From: Theocolax elegans
Lineage: Eukaryota > Arthropoda > Insecta > Hymenoptera > Cerocephalidae
DNA length: 64,000 nucleotides
Reading direction: 5' to 3'
Assembly (NCBI GenBank): GCA_026168455.1
Contig: CM047425.1
Location: forward strand, 2,702,001 to 2,766,000
The notes below the pieces were generated by a model, which saw nothing but the letters and a program-made list of their open reading frames with translations, had not been told where the DNA came from and did no database searches. The position numbers were made by a program, and so were the translations under genes. Shown here in pieces: positions 51,401-60,801 of this stretch; the first letter of the stretch is position 1; every line of letters starts with the position of its first letter.

Positions 51401-51704
51401 AAATAATATTTCCTATCGTATTTTTCACGTTGTAGACAATAAGAATTTCTTAAATTTCTAAACCTATAGAAGTAAAAATATAAATACATTTTCCCATTTC
51501 AGGAATTGAAGATTAAAGCTGGAGCAGAAAAATTACGCGAAGTAGCGACCGATCGGAAGGCCCTGTCGGACGTCGCGATGATCGTGAAAGAGGCCAATAG
51601 TAAATTGAATGAGCTGCAAGCGGAGCTCCATCAGCTGGAAAGCCAAATTATTTTAACGCAGGGTCAACCACAGTCCCCTCAGCAAAATCACTCGAATGGT
51701 CAAG
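23401..51704 (+). CDS. Pkn: Serine/threonine-protein kinase N (PKN), 5' part; gene continues past window
   Basis: Exons are 23401-23424 (MAESSYYQ), 49960-50088 and 51503-51704, with donors at 23425, 50089 and 51705. They give 118 codons plus one base, leaving phase 1 for an exon beyond the window. PKNs are Rho/Rac effector kinases of the AGC class with three N-terminal HR1 coiled-coil repeats, a C2-like region and a C-terminal kinase domain. The visible protein reads GEYMRHPVLYELSHKYG, then ELREHIRREIRK joined to ELKIKAGAEKLREV and IVKEANSKLNELQAELHQLE. This is the first HR1 finger (roughly residues 35-105), with the conserved basic ELKIKxGAEKL helix that contacts Rho GTPases. A Gln/Pro-rich linker follows (QGQPQSPQQNHSNGQ). 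The 26.5 kb first intron is full of repeats and holds a LINE in the sense orientation. Family identity is very secure from the HR1 sequence. Confidence 0.92.
23874..23919. repeat. (TA)n microsatellite at the start of PKN intron 1
   Basis: An uninterrupted TA run of about 22 units, about 450 bp downstream of the exon 1A donor. A (GT)n run follows at 24433-24468. Confidence 0.95.
30525..30608 (+). CDS. Candidate alternative first exon of PKN (weak)
   Basis: It opens with ATG (AAAATGTCA) and encodes MSQLGATQQVRSSILGGKEK followed by FRSRNQQE. Translation then meets GAG|GTGTAT, a possible though not strong donor in phase 0, which would join in frame to the exon at 49960. It sits in a G+C-richer island with a TATATAAAAG-like sequence downstream near 30675. 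The same frame stays open to 30806, so it could instead be a chance ORF. I have no family recognition for the peptide. Confidence 0.25.
31283..31710. mobile_element. TTAA-bounded fold-back element (MITE-like), about 430 bp
   Basis: TTAA at 31283-31286 and at 31707-31710 bound two arms of about 200 bp that are inverted copies. The outer bases read TTAAGACAACGCCAAAGCC on the left and, inverted, TTAAGGAGACTCCACAGCC on the right. Internally AATATTTCTGTCAAGGGAGA mirrors TCTTTGACCGAAATATT, and both arms carry AAATTTCGCGCC or close variants. That motif is shared with the 2152-2536 element. It is non-coding. Confidence 0.75.
32286..32318 (+). CDS. Candidate very short alternative first exon of PKN (weak)
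   Basis: ATG AAG AAG GGA GGG AAT GAG AAA GAG AGA AAA is followed immediately by GTAAGG, a strong donor, in phase 0. Spliced to 49960 it would read MKKGGNEKERK|GEYMRHP. The ATG lies in a G+C-richer, GA-rich island (32140-32460), a texture like that of the exon 1A promoter. The segment is short enough to arise by chance. Confidence 0.22.
32736..32960. repeat. Partial copy of the dispersed TTAA-end repeat
   Basis: The left part, TTCAATGGGATGTCGAATCC then ACATCTTTCAACCTAAAAAT, matches the consensus suggested by 46465 (ATCTTTCAACCCAAAAATTA) and the terminus TTAAGGGGATGTCGGA. It decays to the right. Confidence 0.5.
36911..37355. mobile_element. Fold-back element, about 445 bp
   Basis: The inner arms are nearly identical inverted copies: CAACAAATATGAAAATACAA then GTATGGCTGGTGGTAA at 37040-37077, mirrored at about 37133-37172. 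Outer arms also pair: ACCAATTTCTGATCAGTA near 36920 with its inverse near 37315-37332, and GACACAAAAATCG with CGATTTTTGTGTCG. The ends carry GGGAAGTACC/GGGTAC. It has no coding frame. Confidence 0.75.
41263..41279. repeat. Left target-site duplication of the LINE
   Basis: A 17-bp sequence beginning TATTATTTTG and ending CAATACA, identical to 44494-44510. The bases flanking the two copies differ, which fixes the length at 17. Confidence 0.9.
41280..44188 (+). CDS. LINE ORF2 fragment: C-terminal endonuclease, reverse transcriptase, zinc-finger tail
   Basis: About 970 residues, open throughout, numbered here from the upstream TTG at 41270. In order: the end of an APE-type endonuclease (VLDLVI and SDHLPIGI near residue 94) and a long Lys/Glu-rich linker. 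Then the reverse transcriptase with AGEDGL, ENQAGFRENRSTRDH, FIDFKTAFDSVD (about 458), GVKQGCPLSPILFNIFIED and the catalytic FADDVV (about 559). A thumb or linker with YKYLGFWF and EIWGWESWE follows. Last is a CRLCRLELQTLEHSWRC cysteine-histidine motif (about 882). The reverse transcriptase primes on nicked target DNA to copy the element RNA. The start of the protein is lost, so this copy lacks a functional endonuclease. Very high Lys/Glu content reflects A-rich codon use unlike host genes nearby. Confidence 0.93.
41280..44493 (+). mobile_element. 5'-truncated non-LTR retrotransposon (LINE), recent insertion
   Basis: A 3.2-kb insert lies exactly between two copies of a 17-bp direct repeat. 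It ends in a short tandem TATAC/ACTAT tail (about 44474-44493) rather than poly(A). Its single ORF runs without a stop to 44188. The element is in the sense orientation of PKN intron 1. The 5' end is missing, because the ORF starts inside the endonuclease domain and its first few codons are read from the target duplication. Intact frame and perfect duplication imply a young insertion. I cannot assign the clade with confidence. Confidence 0.92.
44494..44510. repeat. Right target-site duplication of the LINE
   Basis: Identical to 41263-41279 and directly follows the TATAC-repeat tail of the element. Confidence 0.9.
44750..45060. repeat. Diverged tandem duplication, unit about 190 bp
   Basis: 44755-44860 and 44938-45055 match in order: CAATATTAAATA/AAAACTC, then AAAAGTATTCAAAACATATT or a similar stretch, TCTAATTTTTAAC, ACATTT(T/G)TAT and CATAAG variants. 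It is non-coding. Confidence 0.55.
45360..45694 (+). promoter_or_regulatory. Putative alternative PKN promoter and 5' UTR (exon 1B)
   Basis: A G+C-richer interval directly upstream of the exon 1B ATG. It contains a TATATATAAATG stretch near 45500 and CGCGTGCAGTGTCGTGTGTG near 45583. An upstream sequence GATAAGGCAATACTGACA partly mirrors TATCGTATTGCCTCTCC (45398-45450 region). Confidence 0.4.
45695..45784 (+). CDS. Pkn: PKN alternative first exon 1B (30 codons)
   Basis: ATG at 45695 opens MSTRVPRPKKKIKKPKPEYQ followed by LFWECVRPCV. It ends at GTG|GTACGT, a plausible donor, in phase 0. Splicing to 49960 gives RPCV|GEYMRHPVLYELSHKYG, so the frame is kept and the first HR1 domain is unchanged. 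The peptide is strongly basic (nine Lys/Arg within the first 16 residues), a possible lipid- or nucleus-targeting extension compared with the short acidic MAESSYYQ. PKN genes in flies are known to use several promoters, which supports the reading, but I do not recognise this peptide specifically. It could alternatively be a small unrelated ORF. Confidence 0.6.
46465..46817. repeat. Dispersed repeat with TTAAGGGGATGTCGGA-type end
   Basis: It ends GTCCGACATCCCCTTAA, the exact inverse of the terminus of the 57945-58466 hairpin. The body matches 3318-3702 and, partly, 47630-47832 and 32736-32960. It is non-coding. The left boundary is not clear. Confidence 0.7.
46884..46950. repeat. Short tandem duplication, 37-bp unit
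   Basis: A sequence beginning GACCTAAATTATAGATTTGA recurs exactly after 37 bp. The second copy is about 30 bp long. Confidence 0.9.
47630..47832. repeat. Third copy of the 46465-type dispersed repeat (partial)
   Basis: It shares TTCGGTCTGTAATTATTAAT, AACCTTCAACCC, TTTAAAAATCTGGAAAAATT and GCCTAACGTACAGG with the equivalent positions of 46465-46817 and 3318-3702. It ends with GTCGTTAAG. Confidence 0.6.
49269..49338. repeat. Perfect 30-bp inverted repeat (10-bp spacer)
   Basis: The left arm, 49269-49298 (starts AAAATTATTTAGCTG), and right arm, 49309-49338, are exact reverse complements. It lies in PKN intron 1, about 620 bp before exon 2. Confidence 0.92.
49960..50088 (+). CDS. Pkn: PKN exon 2 (start of first HR1 domain)
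   Basis: The exon of 43 codons is flanked by TTTTAG and GTACAC. It encodes GEYMRHPVLYELSHKYG, then LPARLDELREHIRREIRK, the first helix of HR1a. It is preceded by a good polypyrimidine tract. It is the acceptor for exons 1A and 1B. Confidence 0.92.
50089..51502 (+). other. PKN intron between HR1a exons
   Basis: AT-rich, with an 18-bp palindrome TGAATCATCGATGATTCA near 50248-50265. No exon or mobile element was recognised. Confidence 0.6.
51503..51704 (+). CDS. Pkn: PKN exon 3 (second half of HR1a plus Gln/Pro linker)
   Basis: It begins after TTTCAG and ends CAAG|GTTAGT in phase 1. It encodes ELKIKAGAEKLREVATDRKA and continues through IVKEANSKLNELQAELHQLE to a Gln/Pro/Ser/Asn-rich linker. ELKIKxGAE and the paired helix are the HR1 hallmark. 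The next exon is not found before 64000. Confidence 0.92.
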
Positions 51705-52245
51705 GTTAGTTTTATCTTACTTTATATACGATTGCTGACGACATTGGCAACGTCAGCGGTAAACCAATTCTTCTATTATCTTGATCAGGACATTTTTGGA
51801 CATTAGCTAAATACGTAAGAATTAAATCGTTTTTAGCTAAACCCGAAATATTGGAGAGAGCTAATTTTCCGTAGTCACATCATTAATATAAATTGAGCTA
51901 ATATTCATTAACTGAAAGTCAATTAATTTCGTCATGTAATTACCTAAAACTGAGTATACGGAAGAAAAAAATGTACAGTTATTGTACCAAATACATTGAA
52001 TAATAATTTAATATTATTATTTTTCACGAAGAGAAAATATATTTAAAACATATTTAAATATTTTGAGAAAAATCACTATTCAAAATTTGGATGTGATTTT
52101 CACTTTTTATTATGGAATGGTAAACAATAATTACATAATCTGGTACTCATCGATTAATCCTGAATTTGAAACGACTTTTTGAATAAGCACTAGACACTCT
52201 TTTTTAACTAATTTACTAGTTGACTGATAATGGAATTCAAGTTTC

Positions 52246-52580
52246 AAGATCACGATTAGAGATTTTCAATTCGAACACTTACTCGAACACTCAAGAAAAA
52301 AATGAATTGAAAGTAAGGGATTTGTAAAAGGGCATGTCTCTATCGATAGCCGCTTGATCTGAGTGTCGCTGCGGTCAAGTGGCGAATTCGACAATAAACG
52401 TAGTTTGAAGATCGAGATTCGAGATTTTCGATTCGAACAATTACTCAATTTTATATAAGGATTTTATATAAAGAAAAAAAAAGTAAGGAAATTGTAAAGG
52501 GGAATGTCATCGTCAATAGCTGCTCGATTTGAGTGGCGCTGCGGTAAGATGGCGAGTTCGACAATAAACGTACATTAGAC
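52246..52580. repeat. Tandem duplication (about 170-180 bp unit) including a transposon end
   Basis: Two successive segments both contain GAGATTTTC(A/G)ATTCGAACA, AAAGTAAGG, a GGGCATGTC/GGGGAATGTC end, ATAGC(C/T)GCTTGAT-like sequence and GGCGA(A/G)TTCGACAATAAACG. The first is at 52246-52413, the second at about 52408-52572. Confidence 0.7.
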
Positions 52581-52899
52581 ATTAATTATAAAAATTACAG
52601 CTATTTAGAGCTGTTGAATGGCACACTACTAAAATTTAAGTAATTATGTTATCACTATTGTCAGTAAATGTGTACTATTTTATAAAAATGAGATATAAAA
52701 AAAAAATACACTTTTTATGCTAAGCGTAGTAACTTAGTCTCCTCAATTTTAGTTGTAGCTAGTACTTCTTAACATCGTGAAGTAGCTGTAATTTTTCTAG
52801 TTTATGTATAAAGTTAACTGTTGCATTCGCCACCTGACCGCAGCGCCGTTTAAATCAAGCGGTTATCGACGGAAGCTGCAATTTCGACATTCCCTTATA
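52493..52899. mobile_element. Degenerate member of the TTAA hairpin family
   Basis: The left end (AAAGGGGAATGTC, then GTGGCGCTGCGGTAAGATGG and TTCGACAATAAACGTAC) and right end (CCACCTGACCGCAGCGCCG, then TCGACATTCCCTTA) form inverted arms. Both arms align with those of 57945-58466, including TTACAGCTA...AGAGCTGTTGAA. It is more diverged than that copy. Confidence 0.7.
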
Positions 52900-53628
52900 C
52901 AATTTTGTTAATAACAAAAATAATGTTTAATTTGCTAAAATATTACATTATACCAAATTTAAATCTAATACGTTTTTATCAATATTTCGTCAATTGTTTA
53001 ATTGATTTTAGAAAGAAAAACTAATCGTTAGCTTCTCGAATCACCTAATTTTTAACATCGTAACTTATAAAGTTCTTATTTAAAAAAAATATATTAAAAT
53101 ATATTACACAAAATAAAGAGGTTCAATCAAGCTCTCGTGTTTACACAAACTATCTACACGCAATTTATTTACCCACCCAACAAAAATAGATTGCTAGTGA
53201 AACAAAAAACGAGAACCTTGTCGAGTGTACATAATAGAAGAGATCAGTGGTTCGGTTAGGCGGCACTTCAATAAACGTTCCGCAGTAGCTCATACGAATG
53301 AGAGGAGTAATCAGCCATCTGTGCGCTTCGCACGAACCATCGACTCAGATAAGGGTAAATCAAAAGAAAGAGAAGAGTCGATAGAGATATAGAAATAATC
53401 AAGTTGGTGTAATGGTGTGTGGTTATATATACACGCATAGTTTAAGGTCATTACCTTCCAACTCCTTAGATTATCATTTTAATTGTTCCTTAGAAATCTC
53501 GATCGCGTGTATGTATGTTACGAGGGGATGCTTTAACGCATTAGGTCGAATCGAATTTTCGTTTCTCTCGAACGGTTCGGTAAATTACGAATCATTCTTC
53601 TTGTCAATATATGTATATTTTCGATGTA

Positions 53629-53856
53629 TACACTGAAGAAATTGTAGTTAATTCAGTAAAATATTTTGACAAGTACGTTCGACAAAATATTTGTTTATAA
53701 CTGAGAAATATTTGTTGAGTTGAAAAAAAAGTTTCAAAGGAACATACCATCATATATGTGTAGCTACAGAATATTTTTTGATGTTAAACAAATAATTTTT
53801 TTTAATTTATTTAAAAAAATATTTTATGTAATCAACTAAATCTTTGTCTTAGTGTA
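53629..53856. mobile_element. Small inverted-terminus element
   Basis: The left end TACACTGAAGAAATTGTAG/TTAATT and the inverted right end TACACTAAGACAAAGATTTA/GTTGATT are imperfect inverted termini about 228 bp apart. AAATATTTTG/CAAAATATT stretches sit inside. It is possibly related to the ACACNGAGAGAA elements. Confidence 0.4.
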
Positions 53857-54688
53857 CGACAAGAAGATGTAATGTTTCTTAAATATAGGGTACGTATGCA
53901 TATTCAATTTTTTTCAAGTTGAAGTGTTAAAAAAGAATTTTTTTTACATTCGAAAAATTATAACTTTTCTTTAAATTTTCGAAAGGATGTACTCTCTAAA
54001 TCGTAAATAGTGAATAATCGCTTTGCAATAGCGAAAATTCGGTCACTGCGAACAAGTGACTTTTAACTTGCAAAAAAAAGTATATACATACATTGAAAAA
54101 ATGAATTATTATATTTTCAAAATGGAAATATAGACTTTCAGAATAAGCAGATGTTCGAAAAGAAGCGAACATCCACATTTTGCAAAGGGTATGTTCGTTT
54201 TCAAAAATAAAAGTTCCCGAATTCTCACTATTTAGAAAGTGATTTTACACTTTTTACGTTTTAGAGAGTATTGAAAACTGTATGGGAAAAAAAATCGGCA
54301 TTATTGTAGGTTACGATTTATACTACATCAAACAACAACTATACGAAATTCGACGAAAAATATTACCCGTTTGAGCATTACTGGGTTAATTCTTAAATTA
54401 CATCTCTGAAATAATAACTTTACCGTTCTATATTTTCGAACGGATTTTTCCCCTTATTCTGGCACTTATTACAAAAAAAAATGAACAATATAATATATCA
54501 AACATTTAATTAGGTTCGTAAAACTAAAACTCAGTGTTGATAATAATAAAAAAAAACACCCAAATTAACTGAAAACTGTATATCGTAATGTATAACCTTA
54601 CTTTCCTCTTAGATATACAGACTACAATGATCCGTTGTGTACAAGGAACAATTAATTCTTTCCCACTGCTCAACTATCTCGGTGTGTG

Positions 54689-54740
54689 TATATAATATAT
54701 ATACAATGTTCCTTCAGTTTGTCGGTACTTAGAGCATCAG
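54689..54740 (+). promoter_or_regulatory. Possible internal TATA/initiator promoter
   Basis: TATATAA at 54689-54695 is followed 27 bp later by an arthropod-type initiator TCAGTT (A at 54716). ATCAG|GTGTGT then offers a possible donor near 54739. It lies in a G+C-richer island. It is suggestive of a start site for a shorter PKN transcript, but no coding start in frame is evident. Confidence 0.3.
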
Positions 54741-55071
54741 GTGTGTGTGTGCCTGGTGTATACGCAGTTTCTCATCCGCGCACATGTCCGGTTTCCCCCG
54801 TTCACACGGCGCTGCAACCAAGTGAAGAAGACGGGGCATAAATTAACGGCGATTAGCCTGGCTCGTCTGATCAGCGTTAGGTCACGCGAATTTCTTTCCT
54901 TCTTCTTTTTCTCCTTATTCTTAGTCTCGGGTTCGGGTCACTGGCACTTGTACGATTTTCTTGATAAGTCTGTGTTGTTTATCGACATTTTCAGGTGGAT
55001 TTAGGTCGATAAGAATCGGGATTAAGGGGGTGTTACCATATGAGATATTTACCGACCGAGATCTTTTACGG

Positions 55072-55210
55072 AACACGGAGAGAAGAAAAATCCCCTGAAA
55101 AATTAATACTAATTTTAAAAAATTAATGCTAAGTCTCTCTTGAGCATATCCAATAAATTTATGGTACGGTTAGCATTCATTTTTTAAGCTATTTTTTACT
55201 CTCCGTGAAA
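55072..55210. mobile_element. Short MITE with ACACGGAGAGAA-type ends
   Basis: The left end ACACGGAGAGAAGAAAAAT at 55073 and the inverted right end TTTCACGGAGAGTAAAAAAT are inverted termini about 140 bp apart. The same terminal motif bounds the 4099-5674 interval. Confidence 0.5.
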
Positions 55211-57944
55211 TTACCTAACGTTTTGTGTTACAATTTAAGAAAGATTGTGAGAACGTTTTTGTAATAATGTAAAATTGCCAGGTGATTGGTGCAGTAGTTT
55301 ATGAGATTAATTGTTTATAAATTTTTAAGTAGCTGTATAGAGCAATTAAAATTTTTAATTAAAAAATCACCTTAAAACTTTAAAAGATCGTAAATTAAAT
55401 CATAACCTTTCAATGTTTATAATTTTACTTAAATTTTATTATTAGTTATTATTTTTTTGTACAAACAGTACTCACGATTCGATAATTTTAATAGCGGGAA
55501 TTATTCGAATTATGAATTAGAATTGACAATTTTCTGATTGAAATGTTGTAACTAATTACAGATTCTCATATTTCATATTTTTCGTTATTTAAATTTCTTT
55601 TTGACATTTACATAATTATTGCTGTCGTCGCTTATTTGTTACGAACCAGAAAGTATGCGATGATAACAATAATTAGTAAATATCATAAATTGTAAATAAA
55701 TAACGAAAATGTCTTAAAGGAGGTGTTTTAGGTTCGGCAATTAAAAATCTATCTAGCTCTCTTGTTTAATTTTAATAAATAACAATGTTTAATGAAAATT
55801 AAACCTTACGTGGTTTTTATAACATAAATTCCCACAATGAGACGCCAACCGAAATTGCGTTATTAAAACAAAGATATCTAATATTTTGACTTGAAACATT
55901 TTTTCGATATACCCTTATGTATGTTTGATAAGTTACAACTATTGGCAAAACAAACTTTATTTATGTTACCAAAAAAAATCGACAAAAATATAAAAACAAA
56001 GAATATTTTGATTGAAAATCATTGGGGTCAATTTCACCCCGTGAGCAAAGGTTAAATAAGAAAAGTTAAAAAAAGCTATTGGAAATATGAGGAATTATAC
56101 TTAAAATGACAAATTGCTACTACTCGAATGTATTTAAGCATTTGAAAAAGGAGACAAATCGTCTTGGAAACGTTGTGCAATTAATTACTTATATTAATTC
56201 GTTAAATCAATCGATAAATCCTTTAAAAAATATGTAGACTCATACTTATCTAATCTACCGGGTATGCGATCTCCTTAACGATACCTTTAAAAATATTTGG
56301 TATGAAAATATATATAGTAAATTTTCTTTAAGATGTCTTTTATTTATTTACAAAATTTTCATAAAATAAATTTTGTTAAATAAAGATTTATTTTACTCGG
56401 TCGATAACAATTAGAGATATAACACCTATTAAAATTGAATCAAACCTCAGCCACCCAAAATTCTATTTGTAAGTGAACATTTCAATAATGTCCTCTAATT
56501 TTTATCTCACTACTATAAAAAAAATATCGAATAAATAACACTTTTTCTTTAACAAAAAAAATCATTACTTACAAAAACGCCAACTGTAATAATTTCCATC
56601 GCGAACATTAATTCATAATCTAATTAAGCGAAAAAAAATATAGATTGTACACAAATAACACAAGATACTAAAATAAAAAAAAAATTGTACACGGTTACGT
56701 AATTTATCGACGACATGCGTATATTCTATATATCAGTCACGCGATTTTGTTAAAAAGCGTTAAATATATAACCTTGATACACACACACACACACACATCT
56801 TATCGGAATATTTCGTGTCGCAGATAAAAACACATCCGTTACCATCGGAAATCCAAATTTCCAAATATAACGTAGATCATTTATTTCCTCTCAAATCGTA
56901 ATGAAAAGAAAATTTAAACTAAATGTATACCCGAACAGCTAATAAAAAAGGGATAAACTCGTAATAATAGATATCCGCAATATGTAAAAAAAAAGTTGTA
57001 TCCAAGCAAATATTCGATAATTCATCCGACAAATTTAAAATCTCTATTCGAAGAAGTAGAGGAAAAAAAAAGTTCCTTTTATAAAAATCATAATCTGTTA
57101 AAGGTCCTTTGACTTACGTCATCTGAAAGGACGTGACATCACAGGGCTATAATGAACACAGTGTAGAAAAGTAAAAGAAAAAAAATAAAATATGTAAATT
57201 AAATTGAACCGCGTAAAACCTCGGTTTTTCTTATTGGATCGATCGAAATTGTAAAAGGAAATTAGAAACGATGTATATATATATATTGCAAATTGAATGC
57301 TAGGATTACTTTGTGTTCGTCTGTGTGGATATATATTCATCATTGACCTTTAACGCGTCAATGCTATATTCGTCTATTTCTGGAATGCATTGCGAGTTGT
57401 ATTACGTGTTGAAATATTTCATACGTGTTTAATAATGGGAGAACGAAGTCAAACTATATGCGTATATTTTTCTGCTTTATTTTTCTTTTGTATAAACAAT
57501 TTTAATAACATCACGGTGCGAATGATTAAGGGTAAAAGTAGAAATTAAATTTTAAGAATTTCTCTCGATATCTTGTTTTTAATTAATTTTAGAACAACGT
57601 GTCAGTGACACAACTTTTTAGCTCTTGAATATATAATTTTTGACAATAATTGTAGTAAAATGGTAATAACCTGTAAAATAATGTCAATAATATATGTTAA
57701 TAAAAAGGCGTAGCTTGATGATGATTGAAGAAAATCCATCGATGTATCGCCGATTGATATTAAACATTTTTTGAGTTTGTTCATCAACTTCGAATGAAAT
57801 ATTCCATATATTTCAAATTGATGGTATAGTTAGGTAGAAAATTTTTGTTTTATTTTTTATGTTAACAATCTTAAACTTTTGTGGCGTATATATAATAAAA
57901 GTATAAACTTTTCTGGAAACATTTCAACAAGGTATAGAATCGTT

Positions 57945-58466
57945 TTAAGGGGATGTCGGAGCTATAGCCTCCATCAAAAGCCGCTCGATCTCTCGGTTTC
58001 GAATGGCGCTGTAGTCAGGTGTCGATTTCTACGATAAACGTACTTAAAACATAAATTATAAATTTTACAGCTACATAGAGCTGTTGAAAGATACTTTCCC
58101 CCCTAGCTATAACTAAAATTAAGGTAATTGTAATATTACTCTTGGCAGTAAATGTTTATTTTTTTAAAGAAATGTGAAATACGTTGCGTGTAGCATTACG
58201 GCAGATATAGATTCATTGAATATGAGACGTATTTCACATTTTAAAAAAAAAATAAACATTTGCTGCCAAGAGTAATATTATAATTACCTTAAGTTTAGTC
58301 ATAGCTAGGGGGGAAAGTATCTTTCAACAGCTCTATGTAGCTGTAAAATTTATAATTTATGTTTTAAGTACGTTTATCGTAGAAATCGACACCTGACTAC
58401 AGCGCCATTCGAAACCGAGAGATCGAGCGGCTTTTGATGGAGGCTACAGCTCCGACATCCCCTTAA
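57945..58466. mobile_element. TTAA-bounded near-perfect hairpin element, 522 bp
   Basis: TTAA at 57945 and 58463 flank arms of roughly 240 bp that are almost identical inverted copies. Both ends read TTAAGGGGATGTCGGAGCT inwards, followed by ATGGCGCTGTAGTCAGGTG, ATTTCTACGATAAACGTACT and ACTCTTGGCAGTAAA. Only about 40 bp in the centre is unpaired. It has no reading frame. A TTAA duplication with GGG-starting ends is characteristic of piggyBac-type elements, so this is probably a non-autonomous derivative. The close arm match suggests recent origin or arm-to-arm conversion. Confidence 0.88.
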
Positions 58467-60395
58467 CCAAAGTTATAATATACAATAATTATAATTACAA
58501 TATAAATAATTGTATTTACATTTACACAAGCTTCTTCTATTCTAACAATTATTTGTCCATTAGAAAAAAATGATTTATTAACAAGCACAAATATTTTTTA
58601 AAACATTGTTATTTTTACATAAAAATTAATTTTTTAGTAATACATTTTTTTGATAAAGTTAAATTAAATAAAAAAAGGTAATGTAAAGTTTATATAATTA
58701 CTTAAAAGAATATACACAAAAAAATGTCAAATGACTGCATATAATGTTGACACACTTTTTCCTGCACAACTTTTGTTAAAACGATTTTAACTCGTTGAAA
58801 TTTTCCAAAAACGTTTACATTTTTACTACAAATACGTCACGAAAGATTTAACTCATTAAGTTGAAAAACAGAAAAAAAATTGTTTTACATTTTCTTAAAC
58901 TCACTCGACCCATAATACATTGATTTGTTTATTACGATATCGAAATTCGATGTGATGTCTATACACAATAGCCAAGAATAGTTGTTATCGATAAAATTAA
59001 TAATTTGCGGTTTATTGTTATTTCAGGGTCTATTGTACAGTTTATATTTAATACACTTTTTATTTTTCATTTTCGAATTACGGCGTATAATTATTTATTT
59101 TAGCGTGAATCGAGTGCGAATGAGGTATATAATTGTGTGTACGTTTATCCAAAACAGAAAACCAAACAAAAAAATGAACTTTTTTTTCAATATTATCCGA
59201 GTTGTACAGTTTTATTCATAAATAAAAATTTTTACACAGTCTGAAGAGGATGGCATTGACCACCGGAACGTTACAGAAAGGAAAGAATGTATTAAAGTTT
59301 TTTCACCTTTCCTTTTCGCATTTGACTCGGGAATATCGATATATTTTCAACAATCAATATTAGAAAACGTAACATTTAATAAGTATATAATGATAAACAT
59401 TTTTTTAAAATGTACAAATAATATTCTGCACTAGTTTACAGAACAGACTCTTATAAAGAAAATTAACCCAATCAAAACTAGTAAAAAAAAAACAGCGATA
59501 TACCAATACCTTTTTAAATCTTTCATATAAACCCGTTATTACTTGCAAAGTCAGCTGTTTTACTCGTTAAAAGAAAAATTGATTACATCCTACACAATAA
59601 CTCAAGCACATAAATAATATAATTAACAGTCAAAATATAAACTACGTTATCAACCGATAAGATAAAACGAAACACAGAATAAACTTCAAGGTTGATTATT
59701 TAATCATTATTTTTATATACCTATAAGCACATTACGTATTGTCTGTGTATGTATGTGTGTGTGTGTGTGTCACAAATAATCGTAACGACGATGTTTAATT
59801 AGTACATAAATAAAACGGTAGTTAAAATGAGCAAGAAAACTCTGACTCATTTGGTCGTGATGACTCTTGTTGTAAGGTTCAAGATGACAACTATAGTTAA
59901 GTTATCAGCGACTTTCTTGTAACAGCTGTGTGAGGTAACCTCAAAAACACGACTAGGAATTCCTCTTACGTTATATTTTCCCTAATAGTTTGTAAAAATT
60001 TTGTAATTTTGTAAACACATTTTCTTTTGACTGGTCTCTTTTATTGTTGCAATGACTTAGGAACAAATGTATGTTTAATAATGTTACAAAATTTTTTTAA
60101 GCGAGCTAACCTCAAAAAAGACGTAACAATATCGATTCCCGACGTTATTTTAATTGCAACGTAATAATTCGTCAGAACATAGGTGATCGATTAATTTTTT
60201 TTTAATACAGAAACGTAAATTACACGACAAAAAAATATTTGTTGCGATATTAAAAATTTTTTGTATCGCAAGGTAACCGTAAATAATTAATAAAAATAAA
60301 AATTTTGAATACGAAATTACTAGAAAAGAAAATTCCTTTTTTTTATTAATGTTACAAGAGATAGATACACGTACAGTAAAACCGATAGAGGTAGA

Positions 60396-60449
60396 GAGAG
60401 AGAGAGAGATAAGTAACAAAAAAAAGAGAGAGAGAGAGAGAGAGAGAAA
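60396..60449. repeat. (GA)n microsatellite, interrupted
   Basis: Two GA arrays separated by AAGTAACAAAAAAA, next to a G+C-richer island that begins at about 60450. Confidence 0.9.
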
Positions 60450-60586
60450 GTCGCTACAAATTTATTGCCAGTGGCAGAGCAGCAGTTATTTATACATCAG
60501 ACCACGAGTCCAATCCAGTTAAGTCAGTCATCATCCTTGAGGACAAACCGAAACTACACTCTCGGCTGCGTTTTGCGGGGCGGCAT

Positions 60587-60619
60587 GTGCTTAAAAATAA
60601 AAATTCGCACCGTGAAAGT
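60587..60619 (+). other. G+C-rich island with a short ATG-to-donor segment
   Basis: Within the island at 60440-60720, ATG TGC TTA AAA ATA AAA ATT CGC ACC GTG AAA is followed by GTAACT, a possible donor in phase 0. The upstream sequence has initiator-like TCAGTC near 60525. PKN exon 3 ends in phase 1, so this would need a different downstream acceptor than exon 4. I do not call it an exon. Confidence 0.15.
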
Positions 60620-60801
60620 AACTCGAAAAGCATGTTGAAACATTTCAACTTGGACTTCGTATATTTAAAGGGATTTTTGTTTTATCCATTTTGTTCCTAT
60701 ACGCACACGAGTGGCCTTTGCTTAGATTACGCGGGTCGGAAGGCATTTAATTTGACAATGTTTTTAAAATTTTTTAAATCACACTTAATGCCGCGCCCCT
60801 T

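Noticed and set aside
53240..53380. Compact G+C-rich patch considered as a tRNA or small RNA gene
   Set aside because: No cloverleaf, A/B box pair or recognisable RNA fold could be found by eye.
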